A DNA stretch of 64,000 nucleotides, taken from assembly GCA_016283095.1 (NCBI GenBank), contig JAEEMG010000083.1:48871-112870 (forward strand). The letters run 5' to 3'. A program made the position numbers and the translations under genes. Source of the DNA: Paludibacteraceae bacterium. GTDB taxonomy: Bacteria; Bacteroidota; Bacteroidia; Bacteroidales; Paludibacteraceae. Positions within the stretch are counted from its first letter, which is position 1; every line of letters begins with the position of its first letter. Below the pieces are notes generated by a model that was not told where the DNA came from, did not search any database, and was given only the letters and a program-made list of their open reading frames with translations. Positions 47,601 through 57,700 of this stretch are shown in pieces.

Positions 47601-50600
47601 GAAGAGAAAGTCACTACATATTTCTGGTACAGAAAAGATGGAGATAAGGATTCTGTTCTTATCGGACAGGGTACTGAGACTTCATTTGTTGACCGTTTGA
47701 CAGACAACAACATATACAAATATTCTGTAGCTGCTGTTGATGAGGTCTGCTATAAGAATGATGCGGTCGCAACTTCTGATTCTTCTATAATCAATGCAAG
47801 AAAACCTTTGATTGTTAAGTTGACAGAAGATAAAGAGGAAATATGTGAGAAAGAAGAGATCACTTTGAATGTCAAGATCACGAATGCATTGGAGGTGGAT
47901 ACAATCACATCTCGTTTCTTTGAGAATGGCAAGTCTCTTACTTCTCTTTTAGGATCAGATAAGAATTATTCTTATGTGCCAACAAATGGAACTAAAGAGA
48001 AAGTGACTAAAAACATCAAGGTGGAGGTGATGGATATGATATGTAGTCCGTCTAAGCCAGTGACAGATTCTGTCAAGTTTGATGTGTTTGTTCCGCTTGT
48101 AGTTTCACTATCTACTGATGCAGATGGTGATCAGAAGTGTATCAGAAAAGATAACGGAGATGATTTTGTCAATGTGACATTGACAGTGGAGCAGGGTAAT
48201 CCTCGTTCTGTTGTATGGTTCGATGGTTTGTATCCAGGCCTTGTGTTCAACAGACCTGTAACGGTCAACCAGGGAGAAAATAAGATTTCTGTCAAAGTAT
48301 ACGATGAGGTTTGTCGTGCTACAGATGCGACAGGTCTTGTTGAGGGAGCGGACACGTCTAAGACTATCATTGCAAGTGAACCAATAATCATCAGTCTTGC
48401 TGCAGATAAGGATTCTATATGTAATGGTGAGACGGTAGAGATGGATATGAATGTCAAAAATTCATTGACTAGTGGTCCAGAGGTAAGATGGTATGAGCGT
48501 TACAATGGAGTTGAGGATTTGAAATACACAGACAGATCAACAAAAACAAGCAAAACACACACACCTGTAAACCCTACAGACTTTGTGGTCAAGAAGACAA
48601 TGATTGTAAAAACTGTTGATAATATCTGTAATGCAGGAAAAGATGTTATGGACAGCGTATCTTACAATATCTTTATTCCAATCAAGTTGAATTTGACTCA
48701 TGATGCAGTTCTTAACGGAAATGTCATTCAGAAATGTATCACACAGGCAAATGTTGACAATGTTGTAAATTTGGAGGTAAAGGTGACTGCGGGTAATCCA
48801 AGTAAGTTGATTTGGTCTGATGGAAATTACAACGATGCGGCAGCTCCAGTATATATGCGTCAGTTTGTTGTGTCTCCAGGAACTAACTCAATTTCAGTAG
48901 TCGGTTCAGATGGAGTATGTTCATCGTCTGCAAGTGATAATGACGCTTTGGATATCGTTGCGGCAAGCCCTATCACATTGGAACTTTCTACTAAGAATCC
49001 AGATGTATGTGATGGTGCGGATATCGACTTCGAGTTGAAAGTCAACAATACTCTTGATGATAAAGTTGAGGTTAGATGGTATGAGGAAGACACCAAGCTT
49101 TACACAACAAATGGTGCATCGTTGACTAAGGCTCATACATCTTCTAACAATACAAATTCTAAGTTGGGCAAGACAATGGTTGTCAAAGTCGACGATGAAA
49201 TTTGTAGCAAGGGTACCGAGGTATCTACTTCAGCTGATTATACAGTTTACAAGCCAGTCAAATATTATTTGACATCTGATGCTGCAGAATTTGATGTGCC
49301 GAACACTAAGTGTTTGGGTCAGACATCCCAGGGATCTCAGACAAGTGCAGATATCAAGGTTAATTTGACTCAGGGTAACCCTGTTAAGTTTGTATGGTCT
49401 GATGAGGTTGAATGGAACTGGAAATGGGGTGATCCAGAGGAAGAGAAACGTAATGTTACTGTACGTAATTTCGATTTGAAGCTTGGTAAAAACACTTTGT
49501 CAGTTACTGCATACGACAATGTATGTAACAAAGAGGGTGATGAAGCTCAGTTTGTAGGTGAAGGTCAGAATATTAGTATTGAGGCTAGAACACCTATCAA
49601 AATTGGTTTGGATTTGGCTTCTGGTAGAAATGTGATGTGTAAGGGAGAAGATATTTCACTTGTAGCGACAGTCCATAATGATATGGATGGAGAGAAAACA
49701 AAGTTGGAGTGGAATGAATATCATGGCGTGGCTGATGGCCTAGTAGATAATGGATCTTATACAACAGATAAGTTCATGCCAGAGCAGGGTGAATGGACAT
49801 ATTCTGTTAAGGCAAGTGAAAATGTGGCAAATCCAATTTGTCCTTCTCAAACTGCATCATATTCAGTGTCTGTTCAGGTTAATACAACATTGAAGGTATA
49901 CGCTTCAGAGGATGCAATTTGTCAGGATACTTCTGGTAGGGATACAGTCAAGTTGATCAGATTGACTGCTCGTGTTATTACAGGTAAGCCTCAAGGAATA
50001 ATCTGGAGTACAGGAGATACAACAAGAATTGATACTGGTTATTCATTCTTGAATGTTGCTCCAATGAACAATCGTATATATTCAGCTTACGGATTTGATT
50101 CTGTATGTGTAAAGACAACACCGGCATATTCAGATACAATTGATGTTGACCATAGAATTTATGTTACGTTGTCTGCAGACGACTACAAGGTTCAGATGGG
50201 TGATGAGGTTAGTCTAAAGACTGATTATACGCTACCTGCGGATGGAGTTCGTTATTACGAAATGGTTTCTCCAAACGAGGTTGAGCTTGAAAGAAACCTT
50301 GATTCTGAGTTCAGCTGGCAGTTGAATGATCCAGGACGTTATCAGTTCATTGTTAAGTTGGAAAACGGTAATTGTGGTGTCCGCAGTTCGAATATTATAA
50401 CTGTTGATGTTGCAGACTACGTATTGGTGCCAAACGTCATCACTCCATACAATGGCAATCCTAAGAACGACAAGTTCATGGAAGGTTATGACGTGAAGAT
50501 TTTCAATCGTTATCAGGAAACTGTTTATGAGGGTACTGACGGTTGGGATGCAACTTACAGAGGTGAACTTGCTACTCCAGGAACATATTTCTACATCTTG

Positions 50601-50654
50601 ACAAAGAAAGATGGAAGAGTGTTGAAGGGCACAGTTGAGGTTTATAGAAAATAA
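44607..50654 (+). CDS. Giant modular T9SS adhesin-like protein, type B tail
   Basis: A 2015-residue secreted protein. A signal peptide (about 1-35) is followed by many beta-sandwich modules and a C-terminal gliding-motility/T9SS type B sorting domain (VPNVITPYNGNPKNDKFM...VKIFNRYQETVYEG...GTYFYILTKKDGRVLKGTVEVYRK as separated segments, last 85 residues). The part from about residue 1080 to 1880 is a tandem array: a two-domain unit of about 195-200 residues repeats four times, marked by GNPRSVVWFDG (1196), GNPSKLIWSDG (1395), GNPVKFVWSDE (1589) and GKPQGIIWSTG (1792), each alternating with a module of the type ICNGE...VRWYE. It is followed by OmpA/PD40 and PorP/SprF genes, the usual partners of SprB-like surface proteins. 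Confidence 0.88.
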   Translation: MKNLISYKKSGLNALRKAFSLIVVLCAYLQSVNSQEFIVEGWYQVSESESRVVPVDACGAVYHAYITPSSSSDAKFAIKYANVKGGIKAVNSSISTSDLIAENDYQGKGLCQFTIPSGSSLREFYLDMTKSPIAVSASAPVGVDAITISTESRSSVNLGSTIKFTSLFCSSKSNTDLSYSWQISKDGETWIKPSSTYTEKEFEYTVLSDIKYVRCEATYTDPSGDSQSITSNVIELTLNDPTFNVQIIGEGVRDINKSEKEVPSWHDVVIKMIDLPSQNVSNPKISFKPLGSDESYKPLDAAVLNDDKMSWSLYANKSGKMRIEVDVEVPASDGTSTTVTLKKEFLFRLVYSPDKDDAVQELFYDDFGYFVGNEYHYVKYENGTPVDQDAVETLSTKLPENVEWMDDKNGFIKEHSFALEDPRTDYSSILEDGKINIDRCWSMSEDNRPYRCWCENGFRVEDGYYAFVSNPAMADGGAKSSGENDYWNGTDHTGNTDGTKHGAMLMVNCAKNALDAVIYERDFEITGECANVMVLFSAFVSNAQGIIPEGGATTPVNVRMDIYEKGGTQVLTSIESGDVITRNYGANSWSNLTALFPLSNKDNTNGSKFYTLKITNNAPSGSGNDILLDDISLKVCFPEIEVKANVTADETLDEHNIVICGKSKNLTLTAFNRAGIENYIPTPYYLFQYFDDTDSTWKNLPKGVESTESAISEDPTMDIKLSKKDFSGDTKFRVVVGNSKETIQKLVTEGIAKPNCMYTYAISEDFHVKFNPVGEDLDLFGCIGETIDVNADANGRPTIEWIDYSGKALTTNDSITSINKDKLTFVIPESILKSNNKSDTLYMIATTEGGLCSDTQIVSITKYDDLDFNIENDTFYCEFDKSLKAVDLYPTSGINYVWKLKGSNLEDQTGSEYKVLKSNPEIFDNTVTVTGTADKFCPTTKTADFSIYRRYKLDLTVDVEGASEKVANICLPTDGESTSRVDLKVKKVYADGSNPSYAEEKVTTYFWYRKDGDKDSVLIGQGTETSFVDRLTDNNIYKYSVAAVDEVCYKNDAVATSDSSIINARKPLIVKLTEDKEEICEKEEITLNVKITNALEVDTITSRFFENGKSLTSLLGSDKNYSYVPTNGTKEKVTKNIKVEVMDMICSPSKPVTDSVKFDVFVPLVVSLSTDADGDQKCIRKDNGDDFVNVTLTVEQGNPRSVVWFDGLYPGLVFNRPVTVNQGENKISVKVYDEVCRATDATGLVEGADTSKTIIASEPIIISLAADKDSICNGETVEMDMNVKNSLTSGPEVRWYERYNGVEDLKYTDRSTKTSKTHTPVNPTDFVVKKTMIVKTVDNICNAGKDVMDSVSYNIFIPIKLNLTHDAVLNGNVIQKCITQANVDNVVNLEVKVTAGNPSKLIWSDGNYNDAAAPVYMRQFVVSPGTNSISVVGSDGVCSSSASDNDALDIVAASPITLELSTKNPDVCDGADIDFELKVNNTLDDKVEVRWYEEDTKLYTTNGASLTKAHTSSNNTNSKLGKTMVVKVDDEICSKGTEVSTSADYTVYKPVKYYLTSDAAEFDVPNTKCLGQTSQGSQTSADIKVNLTQGNPVKFVWSDEVEWNWKWGDPEEEKRNVTVRNFDLKLGKNTLSVTAYDNVCNKEGDEAQFVGEGQNISIEARTPIKIGLDLASGRNVMCKGEDISLVATVHNDMDGEKTKLEWNEYHGVADGLVDNGSYTTDKFMPEQGEWTYSVKASENVANPICPSQTASYSVSVQVNTTLKVYASEDAICQDTSGRDTVKLIRLTARVITGKPQGIIWSTGDTTRIDTGYSFLNVAPMNNRIYSAYGFDSVCVKTTPAYSDTIDVDHRIYVTLSADDYKVQMGDEVSLKTDYTLPADGVRYYEMVSPNEVELERNLDSEFSWQLNDPGRYQFIVKLENGNCGVRSSNIITVDVADYVLVPNVITPYNGNPKNDKFMEGYDVKIFNRYQETVYEGTDGWDATYRGELATPGTYFYILTKKDGRVLKGTVEVYRK

Positions 50655-50677
50655 TGGGAAAGAAAAATATAGTCACG

Positions 50678-51979
50678 ATGAAAAAGACGATTTTCAGTTT
50701 TGTGATTTCCGCATTGCTTGCCACAAGCGTTTGGGGAATAGAGCGAAGATTCGGAACAGGTTTTTACGAATTCGATTCGTCTAAAGAAAATAAGAAGGTC
50801 GATGAGCAGCCAATGTCTGTATATAAGGATGGCTTCTTCGTATTCTTCAGAGATAATATAGCATATAAGTTTAAGCCTGGCAAGAACTTGGATTTGTCAA
50901 ATGTTGAGGAGTGTCCGGAGTTGACCAACTTGGGTATTCAGGGAACGTTCGCATACGATAGAAACAAGGGTAAGTTATATTTCTCAAAAAAGGATTCACA
51001 AGGAAATTCTGAGTTGTATGAGGCTACCGAAGATGATGGAAAGTGGAAGGATGTCAAGAAACTTAAAATCAAAGGTACGATGGCTCAGGCTAAAGAGGTG
51101 CACGGATCATCGTTGGCTATCGGACGTTGGAACCATTATGTGCCAGGAGTAAAGGGCTTCTATAATCCTTGTATCGGACGTGCCGGACGACGAATCTATT
51201 TCTCAGGTGAGTTTATGGCAGGTAAGGGTGGCCGTGATATCTGGTATATTGACCAAGATAAGGATGAAGAAGGAATGTGGACTAAGCCAGAACCTGCTGG
51301 TGACGAAATCAATTCACAGAATAAGGAAGATTATCCTTTCGTTGTGGCTGATACAGCATTGTATTTTGCATGTAATAAGGTGACTGGTAAGGGAGGTATG
51401 GATATATATGTCAGCCACAAGGGTGCTAAGGAAAAAGATTGGGGCAAACCTGAGAATTTAGGTGAACTTTTCAATACTGGAGCTGATGAGTACAACATTG
51501 TGGGTAATGCATACGCGATGTATTTCTTGTCTAACCGTAAAGGTGGAAAGGGAGGTTTTGATATCTACTATCCTAATAAATATAATGTCAAGAGAACAGG
51601 AGAGTTGACTCCAGACTTTACATGTGACGAGCCTAAGGGATTCCACTGGGTGTTGTTCTTCTTTGATTTCGGAAAGGCGGATATGAAGCCTGAGTATGAG
51701 GCACAGTTGGATGAGTTGCTTCGTGCAATGAATGAGTTCCCTGGAGGTAAGTTTGAAATCTCAGGACACACAGATGCTCGTGGTTCCGCTGAGTTCAATA
51801 AGAAGTTGTCGCAGAAACGTGCGGAGTATGTACGTAGTCTGTTGATTGCCAAAGGTTATCCAGCAAACTTGATTGTAGCTGTTGGACGTGGTATGGAAGA
51901 ACCTGTTATTCCTAACGCTCAACTTGAGGAAGAGCACGAGCAGAACCGTCGTGTTGATATTAAATTGTTGAATGAATAA
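50678..51979 (+). CDS. OmpA family protein with PD40-type propeller
   Basis: About 433 residues. MKKTIFSFVISALLATSVWG is a signal peptide; an in-frame ATG at 50654 overlaps the stop of the adhesin gene and would add eight residues before it. The middle part (about 60-310) has PD40/WD-like repeats (GKLYFSKKDSQGNSELYEA, GRRIYFSGEFMAGKGGRDIWYID, ADTALYFACNKVTGKGGMDIYVS, YAMYFLSNRKGGKGGFDIYY). The C-terminus (about 325-433) is an OmpA domain with the peptidoglycan-binding motif SGHTDARGSAEFNKKLSQ. Its order in the operon and domain build match SprE/PorE-like or SprF-associated OmpA proteins that tie T9SS surface structures to the cell wall. Confidence 0.9.
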   Translation: MKKTIFSFVISALLATSVWGIERRFGTGFYEFDSSKENKKVDEQPMSVYKDGFFVFFRDNIAYKFKPGKNLDLSNVEECPELTNLGIQGTFAYDRNKGKLYFSKKDSQGNSELYEATEDDGKWKDVKKLKIKGTMAQAKEVHGSSLAIGRWNHYVPGVKGFYNPCIGRAGRRIYFSGEFMAGKGGRDIWYIDQDKDEEGMWTKPEPAGDEINSQNKEDYPFVVADTALYFACNKVTGKGGMDIYVSHKGAKEKDWGKPENLGELFNTGADEYNIVGNAYAMYFLSNRKGGKGGFDIYYPNKYNVKRTGELTPDFTCDEPKGFHWVLFFFDFGKADMKPEYEAQLDELLRAMNEFPGGKFEISGHTDARGSAEFNKKLSQKRAEYVRSLLIAKGYPANLIVAVGRGMEEPVIPNAQLEEEHEQNRRVDIKLLNE

Positions 51980-51995
51980 GGAGAAAGCATAGAAT

Positions 51996-52922
51996 ATGAA
52001 GAAGATATTTATAGTATTAGCAACATTGCTATTTACGGTTTCTGCCTTTGCACAGCAGGATTTGCTAATGACTCAGCAATTTTTCTCACGTATCAACAAG
52101 AACCCTGCCGGTATTGGTAACTTTGAGCAAATTGATGCGTTTTTGTTAGGCCGTTTCCAGTGGCTTGATGTAAAGGATGGTCCAAAGTCTGGTATTTTTA
52201 ATGTTCAGACGTTTAAGACTGATCTTAATTCTGGATTCGGTTTTACAATGAGTTATGATGACATCGGTGCGGCAAAGGGAAGTTTCAATCCTAAGGCTGT
52301 CTACGCATATGTGTTGCGTCTGCGTGAGGATATGGTTCTTTCTATGGGTCTAAGTGCTGGTGTCCAGTATGCTTATTTCGACGCAAGTAAATATACAATT
52401 GAAGATATTACAGAGATTACTGAGGACCATGATTTTATCAATGACAGAGAGAGTGGTATACACCCAGATGTAGATTTTGGAGTTGAGTTCTCTAATCCAA
52501 AATATATGTTTGGAGTTTCTGCGACTCACCTTTTGAAATATCAATCCACAACAACTCAGTCTGCTCTTCATATCAATGGATACGGACGTTATTTCTGGGA
52601 TTTGTCTGAGACTTTTGTATTGGCTCCTGCATTGGCATATACTTGGCATGATAAAGTGGCAGTTGCTGAAATCAATGCTATTCTATTCTATAAAAATTTC
52701 CTTTGGGGAGGTTTGACTTATCATCCTGATATGTTCAATAAGTTTGGTACAAACCCTATAGCTTTCATGTTTGGTGCTGAGTATAAGAATTTCCGTATTG
52801 GTTACACATTTGACTATAACTTTGGTAAAGTGTCTAAACTATCAAAAACTGCTCATGAAATCATGTTGTCTTATAGTGTTCAGACTAAGAAGACAAAGGT
52901 TCCTTATGAGAGATTTGAATAG
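51996..52922 (+). CDS. PorP/SprF family type IX secretion membrane protein
   Basis: 308 residues. MKKIFIVLATLLFTVSAFAQ is a signal peptide. The mature start QQDLLMTQQFFSRINKNPAGIGN and the barrel segments (LNSGFGFTMSYDDIGAAKG, AVYAYVLRLREDMVLSMGLSAGVQYAYF, MFGAEYKNFRIGYTFDYNFG) match the PorP/SprF family. SprF is needed for secretion or attachment of its neighbouring giant adhesin SprB in Flavobacterium; each type B cargo often has its own PorP-like partner. The gene lies 16 bp after the OmpA gene and closes the operon. Confidence 0.93.
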   Translation: MKKIFIVLATLLFTVSAFAQQDLLMTQQFFSRINKNPAGIGNFEQIDAFLLGRFQWLDVKDGPKSGIFNVQTFKTDLNSGFGFTMSYDDIGAAKGSFNPKAVYAYVLRLREDMVLSMGLSAGVQYAYFDASKYTIEDITEITEDHDFINDRESGIHPDVDFGVEFSNPKYMFGVSATHLLKYQSTTTQSALHINGYGRYFWDLSETFVLAPALAYTWHDKVAVAEINAILFYKNFLWGGLTYHPDMFNKFGTNPIAFMFGAEYKNFRIGYTFDYNFGKVSKLSKTAHEIMLSYSVQTKKTKVPYERFE

Positions 52923-52998
52923 GAGATTTCTTATAAATACAAGTTGTATATCAATAGCGTAAGTTTCGCATTTGATATCATACAAGTTTAATAGTATA

Positions 52999-53053
52999 AA
53001 CCGTTTTAGTATTTATCAGATGTGATTGTCTGAGACACTAGAACGGTTTTTTA
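52999..53053 (+). terminator. Terminator of the adhesin operon
   Basis: A compound hairpin. AACCGTT/AACGGTT form the base, TTAGT/ACTA extend it, and TCAGA/TCTGA close the top. Six T follow. It lies 77 bp past the PorP stop. Confidence 0.75.
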
Positions 53054-53088
53054 TTTTAAATAATGAATGTCTAATAAAATATAAAGCT

Positions 53089-53427
53089 ATGGAAATAAAT
53101 GTCTATCAACGTTTTTTTGAGGCGGAACTTGATTATAATGGTGTGAAACGTCATGCCGCTTCTGTTCTGCTTATTTCAGATTCTGAAGCAGGAAACATCA
53201 AATATAATGCGTCTGTGGCTTTTATGCCACACGAGGATGATGAAGACTTCCGTGTGCCGTATGACGCCTATTTTACTAAGACTATATATGAAGATCGTGG
53301 ACGTCGCTCGAAAAAAAAGGAAAAACAATTTATTGAAGATCTTCCGAAATATGTTGATGAATTGGCGACGGAGGTCGAAGGCAAGATTTTTTGGGACAAA
53401 CCTCTTTCCGATGAAAGGTTAGGATAG
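53089..53427 (+). CDS. Small protein of unknown function
   Basis: A 112-residue soluble protein that I do not recognise. It starts MEINVYQRFFEAELDYNGVK and has an alternating pattern that suggests a small alpha/beta fold (AASVLLISDSEAGNIKYNASVAFMP), a lysine-rich middle (RGRRSKKKEKQF) and an acidic end. No signal peptide, membrane segment or cysteine. Frames extending upstream run into the preceding terminator, so the ATG at 53089 is used. It is followed by a perfect hairpin. Its isolation gives no functional hint. Confidence 0.6.
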   Translation: MEINVYQRFFEAELDYNGVKRHAASVLLISDSEAGNIKYNASVAFMPHEDDEDFRVPYDAYFTKTIYEDRGRRSKKKEKQFIEDLPKYVDELATEVEGKIFWDKPLSDERLG

Positions 53428-53471
53428 ACTGTTGTTTTCCAGTTTGATCTGATATAGATTCATGTATAAAA

Positions 53472-53500
53472 AATGAACTCAGTGATTCACTGAGTTCATT
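53472..53500. terminator. Perfect hairpin between convergent genes
   Basis: AATGAACTCAGTG (53472-53484) and CACTGAGTTCATT (53488-53500) are exact complements with a 3-nt loop. It lies between the small unknown gene and the GH5 gene and can terminate both. Confidence 0.75.
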
Positions 53501-53560
53501 TGATAAATTGTAAAAGTGAATAATGTGTTATGATGAGTTTTTGTGTGTGATGAATAAGTT

Positions 53561-54667
53561 TTATTTGTTATTGTCTGACGTTTCACATTTATCTAGATTC
53601 GCTTTTTTTGCCTCAGCCTTCCACGCGTCTGTGATCGTTTTGCCCCAATCGCCTGAAGCTTTCCATGTCTTTGTGTTTTTCCAGTTGTTGATGCTGATAT
53701 TAGAGTATGATGACAACACTGGATCGGAGGATGGATCCTTTACCACGTCAAGATACTCAACAGGACTTCCGTTGCCATACCACGACCATGCCAGCCATCC
53801 TACATTCTTCTCTTTGCAGTAGGAAAGAATCTGTTGCTCGTCAACATCACCGTCGCTATGATACCAACCGAATTCCCCGATACACAGTGCTAAGTCTTGG
53901 TTTATTACTCCGTCGATATTGGATGCAATCCTTTTTGTATTGCCAGCCGTGCCATACATGTGGATAGAGAATAAGATGTTGTTCTCTACGTCGGCAGCCA
54001 GCACCTCTTTACCGTAAGTATGGATTGTTGATGCATTCTGACCGTATCCCCCGGCGTCGACCATGATACAGTGGCGAAGACCTGCTTTTCGAATTACAGG
54101 GATCGCTTGTTTGTAACCCTCTTTCCAGTTGGCGGCTGATGATGACTTATGCCACTCGTTGGCGATATTGATGATTACATAATGTTCTGTGCCTTTCAAT
54201 ACGGATGCCATGTCGGCAAAATAGTTGGCAGCCTTCACTAAATCGTTGATGTCGTCACTGCCTGTTGCGTCGTGGACTTCCACAATAGCTACCATGCCAT
54301 ATTCCTTGCACTTGTCTATCATCATTCTGACGGAATCAGCATCGTCGGCAGCAAATTTTGCACCGTCTCCCAACACTATACGGACAGCATTGGCCTCATA
54401 TTTATTTATGGCTTCCAATTGGGTATATGCTGAACTTTTGAACCAAGTGTAAGCCAGATTTACGCCTCGCATCACAAACTCGTTGCCACAACGGTCGAGC
54501 AGTTTCGTACCGTCTACCTTGAATCCGTCAACGTCTGAAACTTTGAAATTGTATGACTTGGTGGTTTTATTATTACGCATATTGTCGGCTGTAGCCTTTT
54601 TTGCGTAAAGGTTAGTCTGACAGAATAATCCGAGAACTAAAGTTGATAATATGATAAGTTTCTCCAT
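53561..54667 (-). CDS. GH5 beta-mannanase-like glycoside hydrolase
   Basis: A 368-residue secreted enzyme. MEKLIILSTLVLGLFCQTNLYA is a signal peptide with a cysteine that could also act as a lipobox. The TIM barrel has the GH5 marks: MRGVNLAYTWF, AVRIVLGDG, VEVHDATGSDD, acid/base glutamate in NIANEWHK, HMYGTAG, nucleophile in CIGEFGWYH and WLAWSWYGN. The combination HDATG...INIANEW...GWLAWSW is that of subfamily 8 mannanases (endo-beta-1,4-mannan cleavage). A hybrid two-component regulator lies directly upstream on the same strand and may sense the products. Confidence 0.9.
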   Translation of the reverse strand: MEKLIILSTLVLGLFCQTNLYAKKATADNMRNNKTTKSYNFKVSDVDGFKVDGTKLLDRCGNEFVMRGVNLAYTWFKSSAYTQLEAINKYEANAVRIVLGDGAKFAADDADSVRMMIDKCKEYGMVAIVEVHDATGSDDINDLVKAANYFADMASVLKGTEHYVIINIANEWHKSSSAANWKEGYKQAIPVIRKAGLRHCIMVDAGGYGQNASTIHTYGKEVLAADVENNILFSIHMYGTAGNTKRIASNIDGVINQDLALCIGEFGWYHSDGDVDEQQILSYCKEKNVGWLAWSWYGNGSPVEYLDVVKDPSSDPVLSSYSNISINNWKNTKTWKASGDWGKTITDAWKAEAKKANLDKCETSDNNK

Positions 54668-54758
54668 ATTGTATGCGTGTTAAATTGATTTGTGACAAAG
54701 GTAGATCACAACACTTAACACACTAAGGAGAATATTTTCATAAATATGGATTAATGTT

Positions 54759-57700
54759 TCAACGTGCTGATTTAGGCGAATATCCGAAAAATTGTTTGAA
54801 ACGTCTGCTGAAATATAATGGGTCGTTGAAGCCGACTGCATAAGCTACGTCGCTGACTGACATTTCGCCGTCTGCCAACAGATTCTTTGCCATGTTGAGA
54901 CGGTATTCTGTCAGAATCTCCATTGCTGTCTTATCAGTTATCGCTTTCAAACGTCGGCAAAGAGTTGACTTGCTCATTCCTAGGTCTTGAGTGAATTCCG
55001 TCAGGCTGTAGAGCGGATTGGTGTAGTTTTCCTTTACCAGAAGTATGATCTTTTCCAGCAATGGATTTATCTTCTCTGTCGACTCTTCTTCTCCTTCTAA
55101 TGTTTTGGTTAATGCTGTGACCTGTATTTTCTGATGCCACATTAAGAAGTTGCAGATTTTCACCAGCAACTCGTCGTCATCAAATGGCTTGGTTATATAA
55201 TCGATTGCTCCGATTGAGAGACCTTTCAATCGTATGTTATCATCAGTCTTGGCAGACAGGAATAGCAACGGAATGTTAGACGTCAGCAAATCTCCCGTCA
55301 ATTTCTCATACATCTCAAGACCATTCATGTTAGGCATCTCAACATCACTTATAATCAGGTCTGGGACATACGCTTGTGCTTGTGATATTCCATGTTCTCC
55401 ATCGTGAGCTTGGTGCACTTCCACGTATGGAGACAATAGTTCTGTGATATGTTCAAGAATCAATTCGTCGTCATCTACAACTAGAATAGACTTTCCTGAA
55501 AGAAGATTTTTGTTTATTGTCAGCTCTACATCCTGCTTGTCGTCTTCCTGGATTTCCAGTTTTTCATCCGGACATTTAGGTAGTGAGATGATCACTGTGG
55601 TGCCATCTTGCGGTTTGCTTTCAATCTGTAGATTTCCTTTATTTTTGCGGACATAATCAAGCACGATTCTGAATCCGAATCCATAGCCGACCTCGTCTTC
55701 TGTGCCTGAAGTGGACGTTATATTCTCACCGGACAGAAGTTCATTTACTTTATCTTGTGACATTCCGACTCCTTTGTCAGTCACTTTAATAATCGAGTTG
55801 CCGTCAGTTTCGGAAAGTTCCACCGATACTTCTCCTCCTTTGACGGAGAATTTGATTGCGTTGGTAATCAGGTTGCGTATGATGGTTGAAAACATACGTT
55901 GGTCGCACCATGTGGCATATTGTGTCATTCCGTCTTGACACAAATTGATTTCTTTTTCTCCAGCCAGACCTTCCAATAGTGAGATCGCCTCTTTCACCAG
56001 TTCATTCGCGTCGACTGTCGACGGATGGTAAGTGGATAGTGCGACGTCTCCGTTTGCCCATTGCAACAGACTGACCATTTGTCTCTGCAACCCTTCAGAC
56101 TCGTCAGCCAATTTGGTGAGTAGACGCTGCTGTTCGGCTTGTGTGTAGATATGCGACAACATTCGTTTCAAAGTGGAGACGATGGCAAACATCGGATTCT
56201 TTAAGTCGTGTGCTACCACAGCCACCAACTGATCTTTCTGTTTCAACGTCGCCAATAAGGTTTCGTTTCTTGCTTCGATAGCCGACTTTTGTTCCGACAA
56301 TAGGGTGTTGGCATTGTTCAGATCACGAGTTCTCTCATCTACCATCTGTTGTAGTTCCCGACGGTGCTCTTCCAATCTTTTAGTCCTTGCTCGGTAGAAA
56401 GCATAAAGCAGAACACAAGACAATAGGAAGATCAAACAATAGAACCAGATGCTGTTCCACCACGGAGATGAAATTGTGACGGGTAGTGAGATAGCCTGAA
56501 TTGGCTTTCCACCTGAGAATGCTGCCAACTCAATTGTGAAATCACCTGCAGGCAGGTATGTGATGTCTATACTGCGTTTGTGACCTAACGACTCCCAATC
56601 CATACCGATTTCAGGAATACGATATTTTGGCACAATATTGTTTGTCAGAGAGAAGTCGACCCAGTCGAATCCTAATGAAAATCTGTTTTGATCATACGAC
56701 AAATTCAATTTTTCCATTGTCTTCAATGGAAGAGGAAGAATATCACTTCCCACTGGCACTGTCTTTCCACGGATGCTCAGCTGTGAAAATGCCATGTGAT
56801 CGATTTTTTCAGACGTTTTCATATTTGGTTGCACTCGTACGAATCCGTCTTTGCATCCAAAGAAGATGGATCCTGATTTAGTCTGCAGGCAAGCTCTGCC
56901 GGTGAAATAGTCGTAGGATGGGATTGTGTTTGTCGGCAACATACGGTTGTATGTCATCCATTTTGTATCGATTGCCAGAATTCCGTTAGACCCGCTTGCC
57001 CATAAAATATTGTTTTCGTCTATCAGCAATGACGCGTATTCGCCCATAGGAATATAATCAATGATGCCAAGATAGACATCATCTTTATCAAAACAGTAGA
57101 TTCCTTTATTTGTCGCTGCAAAAAGCATATTGTCGTTGTTTGCGACGCAATGGTTCACATGCAGAGGATTGTTTGAGAGTGATTTGTCGACGTCGGGAAG
57201 CAGAGGTTTGAAATGACCAGATCTGTTGCTCCAGATGGTTCTTGCTGTGTATATGATAATGCTTCCGTCTGGTTTCTGGTATGATCCTTCCACCCAGACG
57301 TCTGGATAGTTGCTCATAGAAGAGTCCGACAACGTCAATTTCTCCCACTTATCATTTTTCCCGCGGTAAACACCATCGCCTGCTGCGGAGACGAAGATGG
57401 AACCGTCTGCCATGCGATAGATATTTTTTGTGGTATAGCGGGGATTTTCAATTCCTTTGTAAAGTATTTTTGATATATTTCCGGTCTTTAGGTTGTAACG
57501 GTTGCTTTCTCCTCCCCAGAAACCCAACAAATAGTCTCCGTCCTCTTTGGCAATTGTCAGTACACTGTTCGACGATAGTCCTTTGACCTCCTGTTTAATC
57601 TGTAATTGGCTGTCAAACAAGTAGAGTCCACAACCGTCGGTTCCCATCAACACGTCGCCATCCTCAGTCTCGCAGAATGATGCTCCAACTGCTTTGGGAA

